Made by a program: the position numbers and the translations under genes. Positions 1 to 9,613 of a stretch of 64,000 nucleotides of DNA are shown in pieces. Below the pieces are notes generated by a model, which did no database searches, was not told the DNA's origin, and worked only from the letters and a program-made list of their open reading frames with translations. The first letter of the stretch is position 1. Each line of letters opens with the position of its first letter. Source of the DNA: G963677445 sp963678275 (GTDB lineage Bacteria > Bacteroidota > Ignavibacteria > Ignavibacteriales > Melioribacteraceae); NCBI GenBank assembly GCA_963678275.1, contig OY782765.1, positions 2,480,001 through 2,544,000 of the forward strand, written 5' to 3'.

Positions 1-1299
1 GGGAACGGGAATGCTTTCGTCAGTCCCCTGCCGGTATTGGATATTTATAAGCACAATATACCGGGATTATACATCCTCACCGAAGCTTTTCTCTCCTCGG
101 TTCTCAGCAGTATTGTAATTGCCTTTTTTGTTATCAACATCACATACCAAAGATGGAAGAAAAAAAGGCTGTCCATTCTTCTTTCCGGTATAGCCACTTT
201 GTTATGCAGCGTGATTGTTCAGACACCCCCCGATATAAATATTCTGTACGCTGATCTTTTAATAGGTTTCGCGGCAGGCTGCTTTTTCGCGTATATTTAT
301 ATTAAATACGACCTTTTAACTCTTATCAGTCTTCACCTGCATCTTTATGCCGGCTACAAAATCCTGGCTCTGATTCCCGGCGGTGATTCCTGGTTTAATA
401 TGAATTTTTATATAGTTTTCGCGGCCCTTTTGATAACACCCGGAATTTACATAATCAGCCTGATCAGAAATGAGGAATTCCATACCGAAAAAGTTGGGAT
501 ACCCTCCCATATAAAAAGGATTACTGAAAGAGAAAGGATGAAAAAAGAGCTGGAGATTGCCGCGAAAGTTCAGCTCAGCCTTCTGCCGAAGGAATATCCA
601 TTGATTCCCGGTTATCAGATTGCCGGCATTTCTATTCCGGCAAAGGAAGCAGGAGGGGATTATTATGACTTTGTGAAATTACATAAAGAAAAGACTGGCG
701 TCGCTATCGGTGATGTTTCCGGAAAAGGTGTGGGGGCGGCAATATATATGACTCTTACAAAAGGAATACTTCAGGCGCACGCCGAAGAGAATGCCAGCCC
801 CTCAACGGTTTTGGGAAAAGTCAACAAACTGTTATATAAAACAATTGAAAAGAACACATTTGTCAGCATGTTCTATGCTATTCTGAATACTAAAAATCAC
901 TCTCTTACTTATTCCCGCGCTGGTCATAATCCGGGAATTTTTTGCTCAGGAAAATCAGATGAAACCAAACTATTGATGAGCAGCGGAATTGCCCTCGGTC
1001 TTGAAGAAGGAGCAATATTTGATAAAACACTTTCCGAAGTAACAATAAATATTGATACCGGTGATATAATTGTTTTATATACCGATGGTTTTACCGAAGC
1101 TATGAATAAAAAACGTGAAGAATTTGGTGAAGCTCATCTGATGAAAATTATTAAAGAATACAGGCGCCTTCATCCTGGTGAAATGATTGAAACAATCCTG
1201 AAAGAAGTACATAAATTCACCGCTGATTTTCCGCAGAATGATGATATGACAATGGTGATTGTTAAAAGAATGGAAAATGAAAACCGGCTCCGGGAGTAA
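1..1299 (+). CDS. SpoIIE/PP2C-type serine phosphatase with N-terminal membrane domain (5' partial)
   Basis: The reading frame is open from base 1, so the N-terminus lies outside the window; the first internal start is a TTG at 37. About 150 residues of hydrophobic segments come first, loosely resembling the end of a CPBP-type membrane domain. A short coiled linker beginning near ITERERMKKELEIAAKVQ follows, and then a complete SpoIIE/RsbU-like PP2C domain. Its metal-binding landmarks are all present: AGGDYYDF, GDVSGKG, the D in YTDGFTEA and the late NDDMTMV. Such enzymes dephosphorylate anti-sigma-factor antagonists in partner-switching stress circuits. The catalytic call is strong. The input domain and the target are unknown, and no RsbV/RsbW partner is seen nearby. 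Confidence 0.85.
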   Translation, partial: GNGNAFVSPLPVLDIYKHNIPGLYILTEAFLSSVLSSIVIAFFVINITYQRWKKKRLSILLSGIATLLCSVIVQTPPDINILYADLLIGFAAGCFFAYIYIKYDLLTLISLHLHLYAGYKILALIPGGDSWFNMNFYIVFAALLITPGIYIISLIRNEEFHTEKVGIPSHIKRITERERMKKELEIAAKVQLSLLPKEYPLIPGYQIAGISIPAKEAGGDYYDFVKLHKEKTGVAIGDVSGKGVGAAIYMTLTKGILQAHAEENASPSTVLGKVNKLLYKTIEKNTFVSMFYAILNTKNHSLTYSRAGHNPGIFCSGKSDETKLLMSSGIALGLEEGAIFDKTLSEVTINIDTGDIIVLYTDGFTEAMNKKREEFGEAHLMKIIKEYRRLHPGEMIETILKEVHKFTADFPQNDDMTMVIVKRMENENRLRE

Positions 1300-1473
1300 T
1301 CGGTTTATAGAAAAATGATTTAATTTTTTGTTTCGTAAAGTTTCTGTTTTCGGTTTAGGTTCAAACTAAAGTAATTCATTAAACTGTTTTAGCTGATTTT
1401 ACTTTATCCTGTTTTAAATAACGGTGTGTTCTTTGTGCTCCTCTTCTTATCCGGCTGAATTTCAAATTAACAA

Positions 1474-3207
1474 ATGACAATCAAAAGAAGTTATATGGCA
1501 AACCAGATAGATAATGATCAATTTCATATCAGCAATCCCGCTGAGTTTTTCAAATTTATATCCGGCATTCCAATGATGTTTTATTATTCCTTTCCTGATG
1601 AACACTCTATAGATATAAAACTAATGGGAGGAATAAAAAATATCACCGGTTATGAGCGTGAGGATTTTGAAAATGATAAGCAGCTCTGGAACGATATAAT
1701 CCATAGAGAGGACAGAATTGATGTCTGGAAAAAAATCCAGGAACAGCGACTGAGAAAAAAAGGGCTTGATATACAATACAGAATAATAAACCGGAATGGG
1801 GAAACCAGGTGGATGAGAGATTGTTCCTACTGCATACTTGATGAGAAGGGAAAACTTGAAAAAACCGAGGGAATTATTGAAGATGTAACAGATATGTCTG
1901 AGATCAGGTATAACCTTGAGAAAAGTGAAAACAGATTGAGGGCAATGACATGGAACGCCCCGGTATATATAGCGCTTGTCAGCGCTTCAGATCTCCGCTA
2001 TCAGTATGCCAATAAAATGTTCACTACCGGATTTAACCTGAAAACCGAAGAAATCATCGGTAAATCTATCCCCGATATAATAGGGGAAGAAAACTTCAGC
2101 TACGCTGAAAAATTCATCAATATCGCCAGAGAGGGAGAAAAATCGGAATATGAAAATATTTTTAAGATTAATGGCCATAAAAGATGGATAAGAGTAAATT
2201 ATGAGCCCCTTTTTGAAGGGGGTATCGTGAGAGACCTTGTTGTTATAGGTTATGATTTTACCGATATAAGAACAACCGAAGAGCAGCTCATTGAATCGAA
2301 AAAAAGATACCACCTTTTATACGACAACACTCTCGCCGCGATTTACCGGACAACACCGGCGGGGAAAATCATCGACTGCAATGATAATTTTGTGAAAATA
2401 CTTGGTTTCGAATCCAAGAAAGAATTGCTTGAGTTTGAAGCCAAAGAACTTTATTATAAAAACGCCGACAGAAAAGAATTCCTCGACGAGATAAGAGAAA
2501 AAAAGCTTCTCAGGAATTATGAATGTAAATTAAAACGCAGGGATGGCAAAGAAGTATGGCTGCTGGAAAATATTGTGCTCGTACAAAATGAGAAGGGCGA
2601 GGAGGAAATAAACGGAACCTCCATTGATATTACAAAATTGAAAGACACATCGGAAGAAAAAAGAAAAAGTGAAGAAAATTTAAGAAAGATTCACCAATCA
2701 GTTCAGGCCGGAATTGTCCTGCACCGTAAAGATGGAGCTATTGAATATGTTAACCAGATGGCGGAACAAATTCTAAAAAAACCTGCAACCGAAATTGAAG
2801 GTAAAACCTCTCACGACCCCGAGTGGCAGATGATTTATGAAGATGGTTCGGAATGCCCCGGAACAGAACACCCTGCCATGATCACTCAGAGAACAGGCAA
2901 AGCGACAAGGAACCAGATAAGGGGTCTTTATGCCGGTTCAAAAGAAAATATGATATGGCTGCAAATTAATACCGAACCAATTTCTTACGATGAAGAACAG
3001 GCGCCCTATCCTGTTCTGGCAACCTTCATCGACATTACAAAATTGAAAACAACAGAACAGGAACTGAAAAAAAGGATGGAAGAGCTTGAAAGATTCAATC
3101 AGCTCATGATCGGACGGGAATCACGAATGATCGAATTAAAAAGAGAGGTGAATGAGTTATTAATAAGGCTGGGTGAAAGGAAACGGTATGAGACTCCTGA
3201 ACAATAA
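1474..3207 (+). CDS. Multi-PAS sensor protein without an output domain
   Basis: A 577-residue soluble protein built from about four consecutive PAS folds (roughly residues 25-135, 150-265, 275-390 and 395-525), each ending in the typical 'IDITKLK' or 'VIGYDFTDI' strand. It finishes with a coiled coil containing LMIGRESRMIELKREVNELL. In many hybrid sensors that linker leads directly into a histidine kinase domain, but here the protein stops within about 25 residues. No kinase, GGDEF or other output is encoded in the following 40 bases. It therefore probably works by protein-protein contact, or is a truncated kinase. It lies 174 bp after the PP2C phosphatase on the same strand, so the two may be functionally linked. 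A second ATG at 1495 is a possible start. Confidence 0.8.
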   Translation: MTIKRSYMANQIDNDQFHISNPAEFFKFISGIPMMFYYSFPDEHSIDIKLMGGIKNITGYEREDFENDKQLWNDIIHREDRIDVWKKIQEQRLRKKGLDIQYRIINRNGETRWMRDCSYCILDEKGKLEKTEGIIEDVTDMSEIRYNLEKSENRLRAMTWNAPVYIALVSASDLRYQYANKMFTTGFNLKTEEIIGKSIPDIIGEENFSYAEKFINIAREGEKSEYENIFKINGHKRWIRVNYEPLFEGGIVRDLVVIGYDFTDIRTTEEQLIESKKRYHLLYDNTLAAIYRTTPAGKIIDCNDNFVKILGFESKKELLEFEAKELYYKNADRKEFLDEIREKKLLRNYECKLKRRDGKEVWLLENIVLVQNEKGEEEINGTSIDITKLKDTSEEKRKSEENLRKIHQSVQAGIVLHRKDGAIEYVNQMAEQILKKPATEIEGKTSHDPEWQMIYEDGSECPGTEHPAMITQRTGKATRNQIRGLYAGSKENMIWLQINTEPISYDEEQAPYPVLATFIDITKLKTTEQELKKRMEELERFNQLMIGRESRMIELKREVNELLIRLGERKRYETPEQ

Positions 3208-3247
3208 ATATATATTCAGGATAGTTAATTTTATCTCCGGTGAATAG

Positions 3248-3934
3248 TTATTCAAAAAATAAGATACTTCCACCGTCAAACATCGGGCCCTGGTAAAGTT
3301 CTCTGTATGTAAATCCCCCCTCAGTAATTATATTCTTTATTTCCTCCTCTTCCCGCAGATATTCAAGACTTCCGATAAAATAAACCGTATTTCCTGAAAC
3401 TCCGCAGCACCCTCCAATCAGACCATAATTTTTATATGGTAAAACTATTTGTCCCGGCTCAACAAAAACTCCCCTTAAACCTCTGCCGGATAATTCCCGG
3501 TCAATCTTCCTGTCTGAGGTCAGGAAATATTTTTCACCGAAAAGAAGAGCGCTGCATCTTGTCATGCCCTGTTTAACATTAATAAACTCCAGACCGGCAC
3601 ATAATTCTACTATTTCGGGTGTGGTAATATCCTTTTTATGAATGTAATAACCACAGCCGGTGGCGACATTGTACCGCGCGCATTCAGGATATTTTATTCC
3701 CGGTTTATTCCCTTTTATCAATTTGTATCCGGCAGCGGATATTTCGTTCAGAATTTCCACGGGAGTTTCAGGAGAGTGAACAATAGTTTTTTTATAACTA
3801 AAAAGAAAAAGATCGGGGTGGCATGAAAGATAATCGGGTAAAACATTACTGCTTTTCAGTAGTAACAATTTTCCTTCTTTTCTTAGCCGGTTAATCACCT
3901 CCCCCGGAATATCAGCTCCCGCTATAATCAACAA
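3248..3934 (-). CDS. Hypothetical protein, DUF6873/GME-fold-like
   Basis: A 228-residue protein without signal peptide. The sequence has short repeating blocks such as NVKQGMTRCSALLFGEKYFLTSD and the glycine/cysteine-rich IGGCCGVSGNTVYFIG. These look like the pseudo-symmetric GME (amidinotransferase-like) fold family labelled DUF6873; I recognise this from pattern memory, not from a search. No enzymatic activity is established for that family. Its start overlaps the 3' end of the upstream radical-SAM gene by 23 bp, so the two are surely co-translated, and a joint role in modifying a macromolecule or cofactor is plausible. The other possibility is a generic unknown. Confidence 0.6.
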   Translation of the reverse strand: MLIIAGADIPGEVINRLRKEGKLLLLKSSNVLPDYLSCHPDLFLFSYKKTIVHSPETPVEILNEISAAGYKLIKGNKPGIKYPECARYNVATGCGYYIHKKDITTPEIVELCAGLEFINVKQGMTRCSALLFGEKYFLTSDRKIDRELSGRGLRGVFVEPGQIVLPYKNYGLIGGCCGVSGNTVYFIGSLEYLREEEEIKNIITEGGFTYRELYQGPMFDGGSILFFE

Positions 3935-4925
3935 AACATTCTCTCCCGTTAAGTGAAGAATTTTCGATCACCGTTATTTTGGCAAACCGGCTCTTCAATT
4001 TGTTTTTGTTTTCGGAATTATAACCATACACATAATTTTTCTGTCCCCGCGGCACAATAATAGTAAGCTTATCTCCTTTGACTCCTTTTAGCTTTGATTC
4101 AAGAATTTCCCACCAGAGATAAGTAAGCACGAGTTCACGAAATGAAATATGAAAAGGCCCGGTTATAAGATCATCTCCGCTGAGAAGCCCTTCGGATGGA
4201 TGGAGCCCGACACGCAATATTTTTATCCCGGCAGATTCAAATAGTTTATAAATTGAAGCCGCGGACGCGACAGCTTTATCAATAGAAAGGGGTTTGTATT
4301 TTCCTTCATGATAAAGTTCCTCAAGCTCAGTTCCCCTTATTACAAGCGCCGGGTAAATACGGGTATTATCTGCCCCGAGTCTGATAATTTCTTTAGCGGT
4401 TTTAATACTTTTTTCAGGAGTATCACCCGGCAGACCAATCATCATCTGTAAACCAAGTGTAAAACCGGCATCATTTATCAGCTCCGAAGCGTACCTTGTA
4501 TCATCGGCGGTATGACCTCTGCCTGAAAGCCTGAGAACTTCATCATCAAATGACTGAGCGCCCAATTCGATTACCTTTACACCAAATTTTTTTAGAACAT
4601 CAAGAATATCGGCTGAAATATAATCGGGACGCGTGGATATTCTCACACCCGAAACCCTGCCTGCCGATATATAAGGAGCGGCAATTTCCAGATATTCTCT
4701 TATCAATTCAGGTTCCAGCCCGGTAAAGCTTCCACCGAAATATGCGATCTCAATTTCTGTTTCACTCTGATTTGACGAAGCAAGGTAAATATCGATTTTT
4801 TCCCTGATCTCAGCGGGAGATGGTATTTTTTCCTTCCCGGTTATTTTTTTCTGGTTGCAGAAAACACATTGAAAAGGGCAGGCCAGTTCGGGAATGAATA
4901 TTGGTATGGAAATATGTTTTTTCAT
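3912..4925 (-). CDS. Radical SAM protein, Elp3/YhcC-like
   Basis: A 337-residue protein with the radical-SAM cluster motif near the N-terminus (ACPFQCVFCNQ, CxxxCxxC), which binds a [4Fe-4S] cluster and S-adenosylmethionine. Further landmarks are AYFGGSFTGLE, the GVRISTRPDYI strand, LGAQSFDDEVL, and the GLPGDTPE loop typical of the Elp3/HemN/YhcC group. It lacks an acetyltransferase domain, so it is not a full Elp3. The substrate is unknown. The paired downstream gene overlaps it by 23 bp, forming a two-gene operon. The start is the ATG at 4925; the repeat-filled intergenic region begins immediately upstream. Confidence 0.8.
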   Translation of the reverse strand: MKKHISIPIFIPELACPFQCVFCNQKKITGKEKIPSPAEIREKIDIYLASSNQSETEIEIAYFGGSFTGLEPELIREYLEIAAPYISAGRVSGVRISTRPDYISADILDVLKKFGVKVIELGAQSFDDEVLRLSGRGHTADDTRYASELINDAGFTLGLQMMIGLPGDTPEKSIKTAKEIIRLGADNTRIYPALVIRGTELEELYHEGKYKPLSIDKAVASAASIYKLFESAGIKILRVGLHPSEGLLSGDDLITGPFHISFRELVLTYLWWEILESKLKGVKGDKLTIIVPRGQKNYVYGYNSENKNKLKSRFAKITVIENSSLNGRECFVDYSGS

Positions 4926-4954
4926 ACTATCACTTTTACCAGGGTTATACTTCT

Positions 4955-5726
4955 AAAATCGTAATCATAATCATAATCATAGACTGGCAAGCCAGAAACA
5001 ATGAGGAATTACGTCCTCCGCGGCGGATAAAAATGACGAATTACGAATTGGTTTTCCCAGGAATATATTTTGAATCGAATCTGCTTTGGAGAAGCAGCAT
5101 TATTGTAGTAAAGAACAAAAAAATTTAGTAAGATCCCTATAGGGGATCAACAGAGCTAAGCTAAGGAAAAACTACAACCCGAATTGTTGCCAAAAATTTT
5201 GCCATTTTGCGTAGAATTTGACTCCTTATGGAATAATCATAATCATAGACTGGCAAGCCAGAAAAACTGAACCTGTCCGGTAGCTGAGCGGAGTCGAAGC
5301 TACCGCCGCTGGTTTCGATCCGCCGCGGCGGACTTACCTCCGGCTGTGTTCATGAAATATTTTGCCATTTTGCGTAGAATTTGACTCCTTATGGAATAAT
5401 CTGGCTGAACCGGAAAAAATTGAATCCGAAGAAAGAATCGTAATCGTATTTCGTACTCGTCTGTTCAAAACTCTCAGGTTATTCGAGAAAGAGGACGAGG
5501 AGGATTACGAGTACCTGTTTCATGAGTACGATAAAACTTTGCCATTTTGCCTGGAATCTAACTCCTTACGTGGTAATCTCAAACCGCTAAACCAGAAAAA
5601 ACATGACTTTCCGGTGGCTGAGCGGAGTCGAAGCCCCGCCGCTGGTTTCGACTCCGCTCAACCTCCGGCTAATCCATTCAAAAATTTCTCCGTTTTGCGT
5701 AGTATTTAACTTCTGAAAGCTAACTC
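4955..5726. repeat. Composite intergenic repeat cluster
   Basis: Roughly 770 bp with no believable gene, made of several interleaved repeat types. (a) A 40-bp element starting TTTTGCCATTTTGCGTAG occurs at about 5197, 5360 and 5537, with a partial copy at 5685. (b) A short palindrome CTGGCAAGCCAG preceded by AATCATAATCATAG lies at about 4960 and 5240. (c) The palindrome GCTGAGCGGAGTCGAAGC lies at about 5280 and 5615. (d) A pyrimidine/purine inverted repeat rich in TCGT/ACGA lies at 5438-5533. The same four types recur elsewhere in this window (29.3, 47.6, 52.7-53.3 kb). I see no start signals that would make any of the short open frames here a gene. Confidence 0.75.
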
Positions 5727-7058
5727 TTATTTTTTACAGACCTTTTCCCTTCCTATGCTGTAATAATCAAATCCCGAGTTCTTCATCTTGTCAAGGTTAA
5801 ATATATTTCTTCCATCAAAAATCACAGGATTTTTTAACCTTTTTCTTATCTCTTCAAAATCGGGATTACGAAATTCATTCCATTCCGTTAAAATTAATAA
5901 AGCTTCTCCGCCGGTCAACGCATCATAATCGGAATCGGCGTACTCTATTTCATCATTAAAGAAAAATCTTGTATTTTCCATGGCAGCGGGATCATAAGCT
6001 CTTATCTTCACCCCGTCGGCGAGAAATTTCCTGATCAGCTTTATTGAGGGAGCTTCTCTCATATCATCAGTGTTAGGTTTGAATGATAGTCCCCATATCG
6101 CGAGTTTTTTACCTTCAAGATTTCCTTCAAAATGTTCTTTAACTTTATAATAAAGAACTTCCTTCTGATCTTCATTTACATTGTGTACTGAGTTAAGAAT
6201 TTTAAAATCATATCCAAGTTCACTGCCGGTTCTGATAAGAGCGTTTACATCTTTCGGGAAACATGAGCCGCCATAACCGATTCCGGGGAAAAGAAATCTT
6301 TTGCCGATTCTTGTGTCAGTGCTGATTCCTCTTCTGACCATATCAACATCGGCTCCCGCTTTTTCGCAGAAGTTGGCAATTTCATTCATAAAAGTAATGC
6401 GGGTTGCCAGGTAAGAGTTCGCGGCGTATTTTGTAACCTCGCTGCTTTTACGATCCATAATAATAATAGGATTGCCCTGCCTGACAAAAGGTTCATAAAG
6501 GGCTTTCATTTTTCCGGCGGCATATTCACTGTCTGTCCCTATCACAATTCTGTCAGGTTTCATAAAATCTTCAACAGCGAAACCTTCCCTTAAAAATTCA
6601 GGATTCGATACAACATCAATGTTTTCAAGTCCCTGCTGCCTGAAAATCTCTTCCACCCTGGCTCCGGTCCCGACAGGAACAGTGCTTTTATTTACAATAA
6701 TTTTCTTTTGGGTAATATTTTTCTCTTTATACAAAGCCGCGATCTGTTCACTCACACCCATAACAAACTTGAGGTCGGCGTGGCCGTCGGCTCCCTGGGG
6801 AGTCGGGAGACAGAAAAAGATTATATCATTTTCGAGCACAACTTTATTGAGGTCACCTGTGAAATGAAGCCGTTTTTTGGCGATATTCCTGTAAAAATAA
6901 AGATCAAGCCCCGGCTCATAAATTGTCAGTTCGGCATTATTAAGTTTTTTTATCTTTTCAGGATCATTATCCACACAAACAACATTATTTCCCATTTCGG
7001 CAAAACAGGTTCCTGAAACCAGGCCGACATATCCTGTGCCTATAACCGCTAAATTCAT
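5727..7058 (-). CDS. ugd: UDP-glucose 6-dehydrogenase
   Basis: A 443-residue nucleotide-sugar dehydrogenase that oxidises UDP-glucose twice with NAD+ to UDP-glucuronate, a precursor for surface polysaccharide. The N-terminal Rossmann motif GTGYVGLVSG is at residues 7-16. VNKSTVPVGTG and NPEFLREG follow. The catalytic cysteine sits in GGSCFPKD near residue 264, and the C-terminal nucleotide-sugar domain contains WGLSFKPNTDDMREAPS. Length fits the family. It is monocistronic here, isolated between two repeat regions with no polysaccharide genes adjacent. Close relatives using GDP-mannose or UDP-N-acetylmannosamine cannot be excluded, but the motif set favours UDP-glucose. Confidence 0.9.
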   Translation of the reverse strand: MNLAVIGTGYVGLVSGTCFAEMGNNVVCVDNDPEKIKKLNNAELTIYEPGLDLYFYRNIAKKRLHFTGDLNKVVLENDIIFFCLPTPQGADGHADLKFVMGVSEQIAALYKEKNITQKKIIVNKSTVPVGTGARVEEIFRQQGLENIDVVSNPEFLREGFAVEDFMKPDRIVIGTDSEYAAGKMKALYEPFVRQGNPIIIMDRKSSEVTKYAANSYLATRITFMNEIANFCEKAGADVDMVRRGISTDTRIGKRFLFPGIGYGGSCFPKDVNALIRTGSELGYDFKILNSVHNVNEDQKEVLYYKVKEHFEGNLEGKKLAIWGLSFKPNTDDMREAPSIKLIRKFLADGVKIRAYDPAAMENTRFFFNDEIEYADSDYDALTGGEALLILTEWNEFRNPDFEEIRKRLKNPVIFDGRNIFNLDKMKNSGFDYYSIGREKVCKK

Positions 7059-7358
7059 AATTCACTCCACTGGATTAAAACTTTTATACATTCAAAAAAC
7101 AAAAATAAGCATAAAAAAAATAAATCGATAACCATATCCGGCTGAGCAGGAAACAAAAGGATAATTACGAATTTAGAATTACGAATTACGAATAGGCTCT
7201 TACCAATACACTAACGCCAACATGTTGAGGATAATCCAGGGAGCACAATTTGTCAAAAAGCCCGCCAATAACAAGTTGCCGATATTCTGGCTACGATTCT
7301 AAATCAATAAGCCGATGGAGTCAGAAAAAGAAAAGCTATCGGTTAGCCCATGGATAGT

Positions 7359-7498
7359 CCTCCCCCGTCTTCAAAGAAAAACACTTTGAATCCACCCCCT
7401 CCAAAGGGGGATATTTCAAATATTTGAATTGGTTGACAAATATCCCCCTTCGGAGGGGGTGGCAATGAAGCGCCTTTCTTCATTGACGGGGGAGGACA
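7359..7498. repeat. Large inverted repeat with nested hairpins
   Basis: Arms start GTCCTCCCCCGTC and end GACGGGGGAGGAC. Each arm contains its own small hairpin whose sequence differs between arms while staying self-complementary (TTCAAAG/CTTTGAA in the left arm, AATGAAG/CTTCATT in the right), followed by CACCCCCTCC(A/G)AAGGGGGATATT or its complement. A second copy lies at about 8360-8502. Confidence 0.8.
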
Positions 7499-7834
7499 CA
7501 CCTCGAGTAACTACGAAACTTGTACCTGGCAATAAAACTTTTAACTTGTTGATAAATCTCTTACCAATTTGTGTATAATTTAACTTCTTATTGAATAAAT
7601 CGCCTCCCGTTTTGCCAGGAAACTTTTCCCCGTCAGGGCGTTTTCCTCAAGCTCTGCTTGGGGAAAAATTAGGCTCTTATCACCACACTATCGTTAACAT
7701 GTTGAGGATAATCCGGAGAGCAAAATTTGTCAATAAGCCCGCCAATAACATGTTGCCGATAATCAGGCCGCTATTCTAAATCCATAAACCGGCTTAGTCG
7801 GAATCAAAAAGGAATTTCCTGAGAAATATTTCTT

Positions 7835-8105
7835 TTAATCGTAAACGACTCCGAATGGAGTCGAATATCAATAGCCCCGGATGCAATCCGGTGGTTCGAT
7901 ATGGCCGATATCTGTCTCGACGCTGAAGGCGTCGAATATTAACAACCCGGAGAAAATATTATTTGTCAAAGAAAAATCTAATCTGCTAAAGATTTCTATA
8001 TTTGACCCCTTCGGGGTCGTGGCGGCATATTTTTCTTTTAACCCCGGGCTGCTCTCTTCTTTCGCCGCCCGGGGCTATTGATATTGAATCCCATTCGGGA
8101 TTCTT
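7835..8105. repeat. Ladder of short hairpins (tail type 2)
   Basis: Successive small palindromes with different stem sequences and about four-base loops: GACTCCGAATGGAGTC, CCGGATGCAATCCGG, GACGCTGAAGGCGTC, GACCCCTTCGGGGTC, a CCCCGGG...CCCGGGG pair and AATCCCATTCGGGATT. The order of the first four is repeated at about 34617-34790 after the head module there. Confidence 0.8.
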
Positions 8106-8785
8106 TTCAATAGAAATCGGAGCTCAATTCATCAGGTGTTTGTAGTTTATCCTCTCCCCGATAGGGCGTTTTCCTCAAGCTCGCCTGGGGGAAATTTAGG
8201 CTCTTACCACCACACTAACGCCAACATGTTGAGGATAATCCAGGGAGCACAATTTGTCAAAAAGCCCGCCAATAACATGTTGCCGATATTCAGGCTATGA
8301 TTCTAAATCCATAAGCTGATGGAGTCAGAAAAAGAAAAGTTATAGGTTAGCTCAAGGATAGTCCTCCCCCGTTTTCAAAGAAAAACACTTTGAATCCACC
8401 CCCTCCAAAGGGGGATATTTATCGATAATCCTGAGCAATCAAAATGTCCCCCGCCGGAGGGGGTGGCAATGAAGCGCCTTTCTTCATTGACGGGGGAGGA
8501 CACACCTCGAGTAACTACGAAACTTTTACCTGGCAATAAAACTTTTAACTTGTTGATAAATCTCTTACCAATTTGTGTATAATTTAACTTCTTATTGAAT
8601 AAATCGCCTCCCGATTTGCCAGGGAACTTTTCCCCATTCGGGCGTTTACCTCAAATTTAGAACCTCTCGGTAATATTCTTCGCTTCCACAGGAAAAAATC
8701 GATCAGGATATCGGTTTCTATTTGGAATTCAATTATGTAAATTCATATATTAAATAATTGACAAATATTCCTCCGGATGGGATGG

Positions 8786-9613
8786 ATGAGTTTCAATAAT
8801 TTCAGAACTTTATTTCTGATGATATACTTTTTTCTGCTCTCTACGGTATTTCCCCAGACAGAAGCAGGGGCCCGCTCAACCGCCGTGGCCGGAGCGGATA
8901 TTTCTTCGGCGGGAAATGTTTTTGCCCATTTTATTAATCCCGCGGGGACAGCATTCCTCGGCGGCAGGGAAGCGGGAATATTTTATTCTCCCGCCCCGTT
9001 CGGGCTGACCGAACTCGCGAGTTCTAATGTGGCCTGGTCGGAGCCTTTTGGTTTCGGAACGATCTCGGCGGGATTTAATACTTATGGCTTTGAACTCTAC
9101 AGAGAAACAGGATTATCCGCAGGGTTTGCCGGTATCCTTAATCAAAATCTTTCTTATGGCTTTTCAATTGAGTATCGAAATATATCGATTAAAAATTATG
9201 GTTCCGACGGAACGGCAATGTTTAATTTTGGCATGATATATAAGATTACCGGTAAAATAAACGCCGGGTTTTCCTTTAACAACTTCTTTCGGGCTTCAGT
9301 TGGTAACGAAACAGGACAATTGCCGGTGTCATATAACCTGGGTATAAGTTACTCTCCCGATCTAAATTCCGGTCTGTTTTTCGCGGTGAAAAAAGAATTG
9401 GAACAGGACTTTTCAATCCACGCGGGCATTGAATACTACATTATAAAATACCTCGCTCTCAGGACAGGTATTCGCACGGAGCCGGACAGCTACAGCGGGG
9501 GAATAGGAATCAATTACTCAATATTTAATATTAACTATTCCGTTTTAACTCACAGCGACCTGGGGCTTACACACCAGTTTGCCGTAATTATTTCTTTCTG
9601 GAATGATAACTAA
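8786..9613 (+). CDS. PorV/PorQ-like outer-membrane beta-barrel protein
   Basis: About 275 residues with an N-terminal signal peptide (hydrophobic LFLMIYFFLLSTVF, cleavage expected near VFPQTEA). It then has the family hallmark: a small-residue-rich region GARSTAVAGADISSAGNVFAHFINPAGTAFL, followed by alternating aromatic and glycine beta-strands to the end (FAVIISFW). This resembles the PorV/PorQ/UPF0164 barrels of the Bacteroidota group, some of which belong to type IX secretion. Which one this is cannot be decided from sequence alone. The ATG at 8777 lies three codons upstream and is an alternative start. The next gene begins 11 bp before this one ends, so they are translationally coupled and probably act together at the outer membrane. 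Confidence 0.65.
   Translation: MSFNNFRTLFLMIYFFLLSTVFPQTEAGARSTAVAGADISSAGNVFAHFINPAGTAFLGGREAGIFYSPAPFGLTELASSNVAWSEPFGFGTISAGFNTYGFELYRETGLSAGFAGILNQNLSYGFSIEYRNISIKNYGSDGTAMFNFGMIYKITGKINAGFSFNNFFRASVGNETGQLPVSYNLGISYSPDLNSGLFFAVKKELEQDFSIHAGIEYYIIKYLALRTGIRTEPDSYSGGIGINYSIFNINYSVLTHSDLGLTHQFAVIISFWNDN

Larger units (their letters stand above)
7193..8660. repeat. Three-part long repeat (head modules at 7193, 7670, 8196)
   Basis: The 1.7-kb gap upstream of the barrel gene holds three copies of a ~120-bp head beginning near TAGGCTCTTACCA, with the core CAACATGTTGAGGATAATCC and a second core AACATGTTGCCGATA. Copies 1 and 3 (7193-7668 and 8196-8660) also share a ~340-bp tail and are nearly identical over about 460 bp. 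Copy 2 (7670-8190) carries a different tail, which matches the fourth head copy at 34468. The shared tail includes a large inverted repeat (7359-7498; 8360-8502). Short open frames here are repeat sequence and not genes. Both long copies end in a diverged version of the TTTTGCCATTTTGCG element (7561-7601; 8569-8609). Confidence 0.85.

Noticed and set aside
5362..5709. A 115-codon open frame in the repeat cluster
   Set aside because: It runs through at least three repeat types, lacks a ribosome site and its translation mirrors the repeats.
5197..5720. Possible CRISPR array, because a 40-bp element recurs three or four times in one direction
   Set aside because: Spacing varies from about 145 to 180 bp, the intervening DNA is itself made of other repeats found elsewhere, copies are diverged, and no cas genes are in the window.
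7193..8660. Possible insertion sequence or transposon, because ~460 bp are duplicated almost exactly
   Set aside because: No transposase reading frame inside or between copies and no clear terminal inverted repeats with target duplications; kept as a repeat only.
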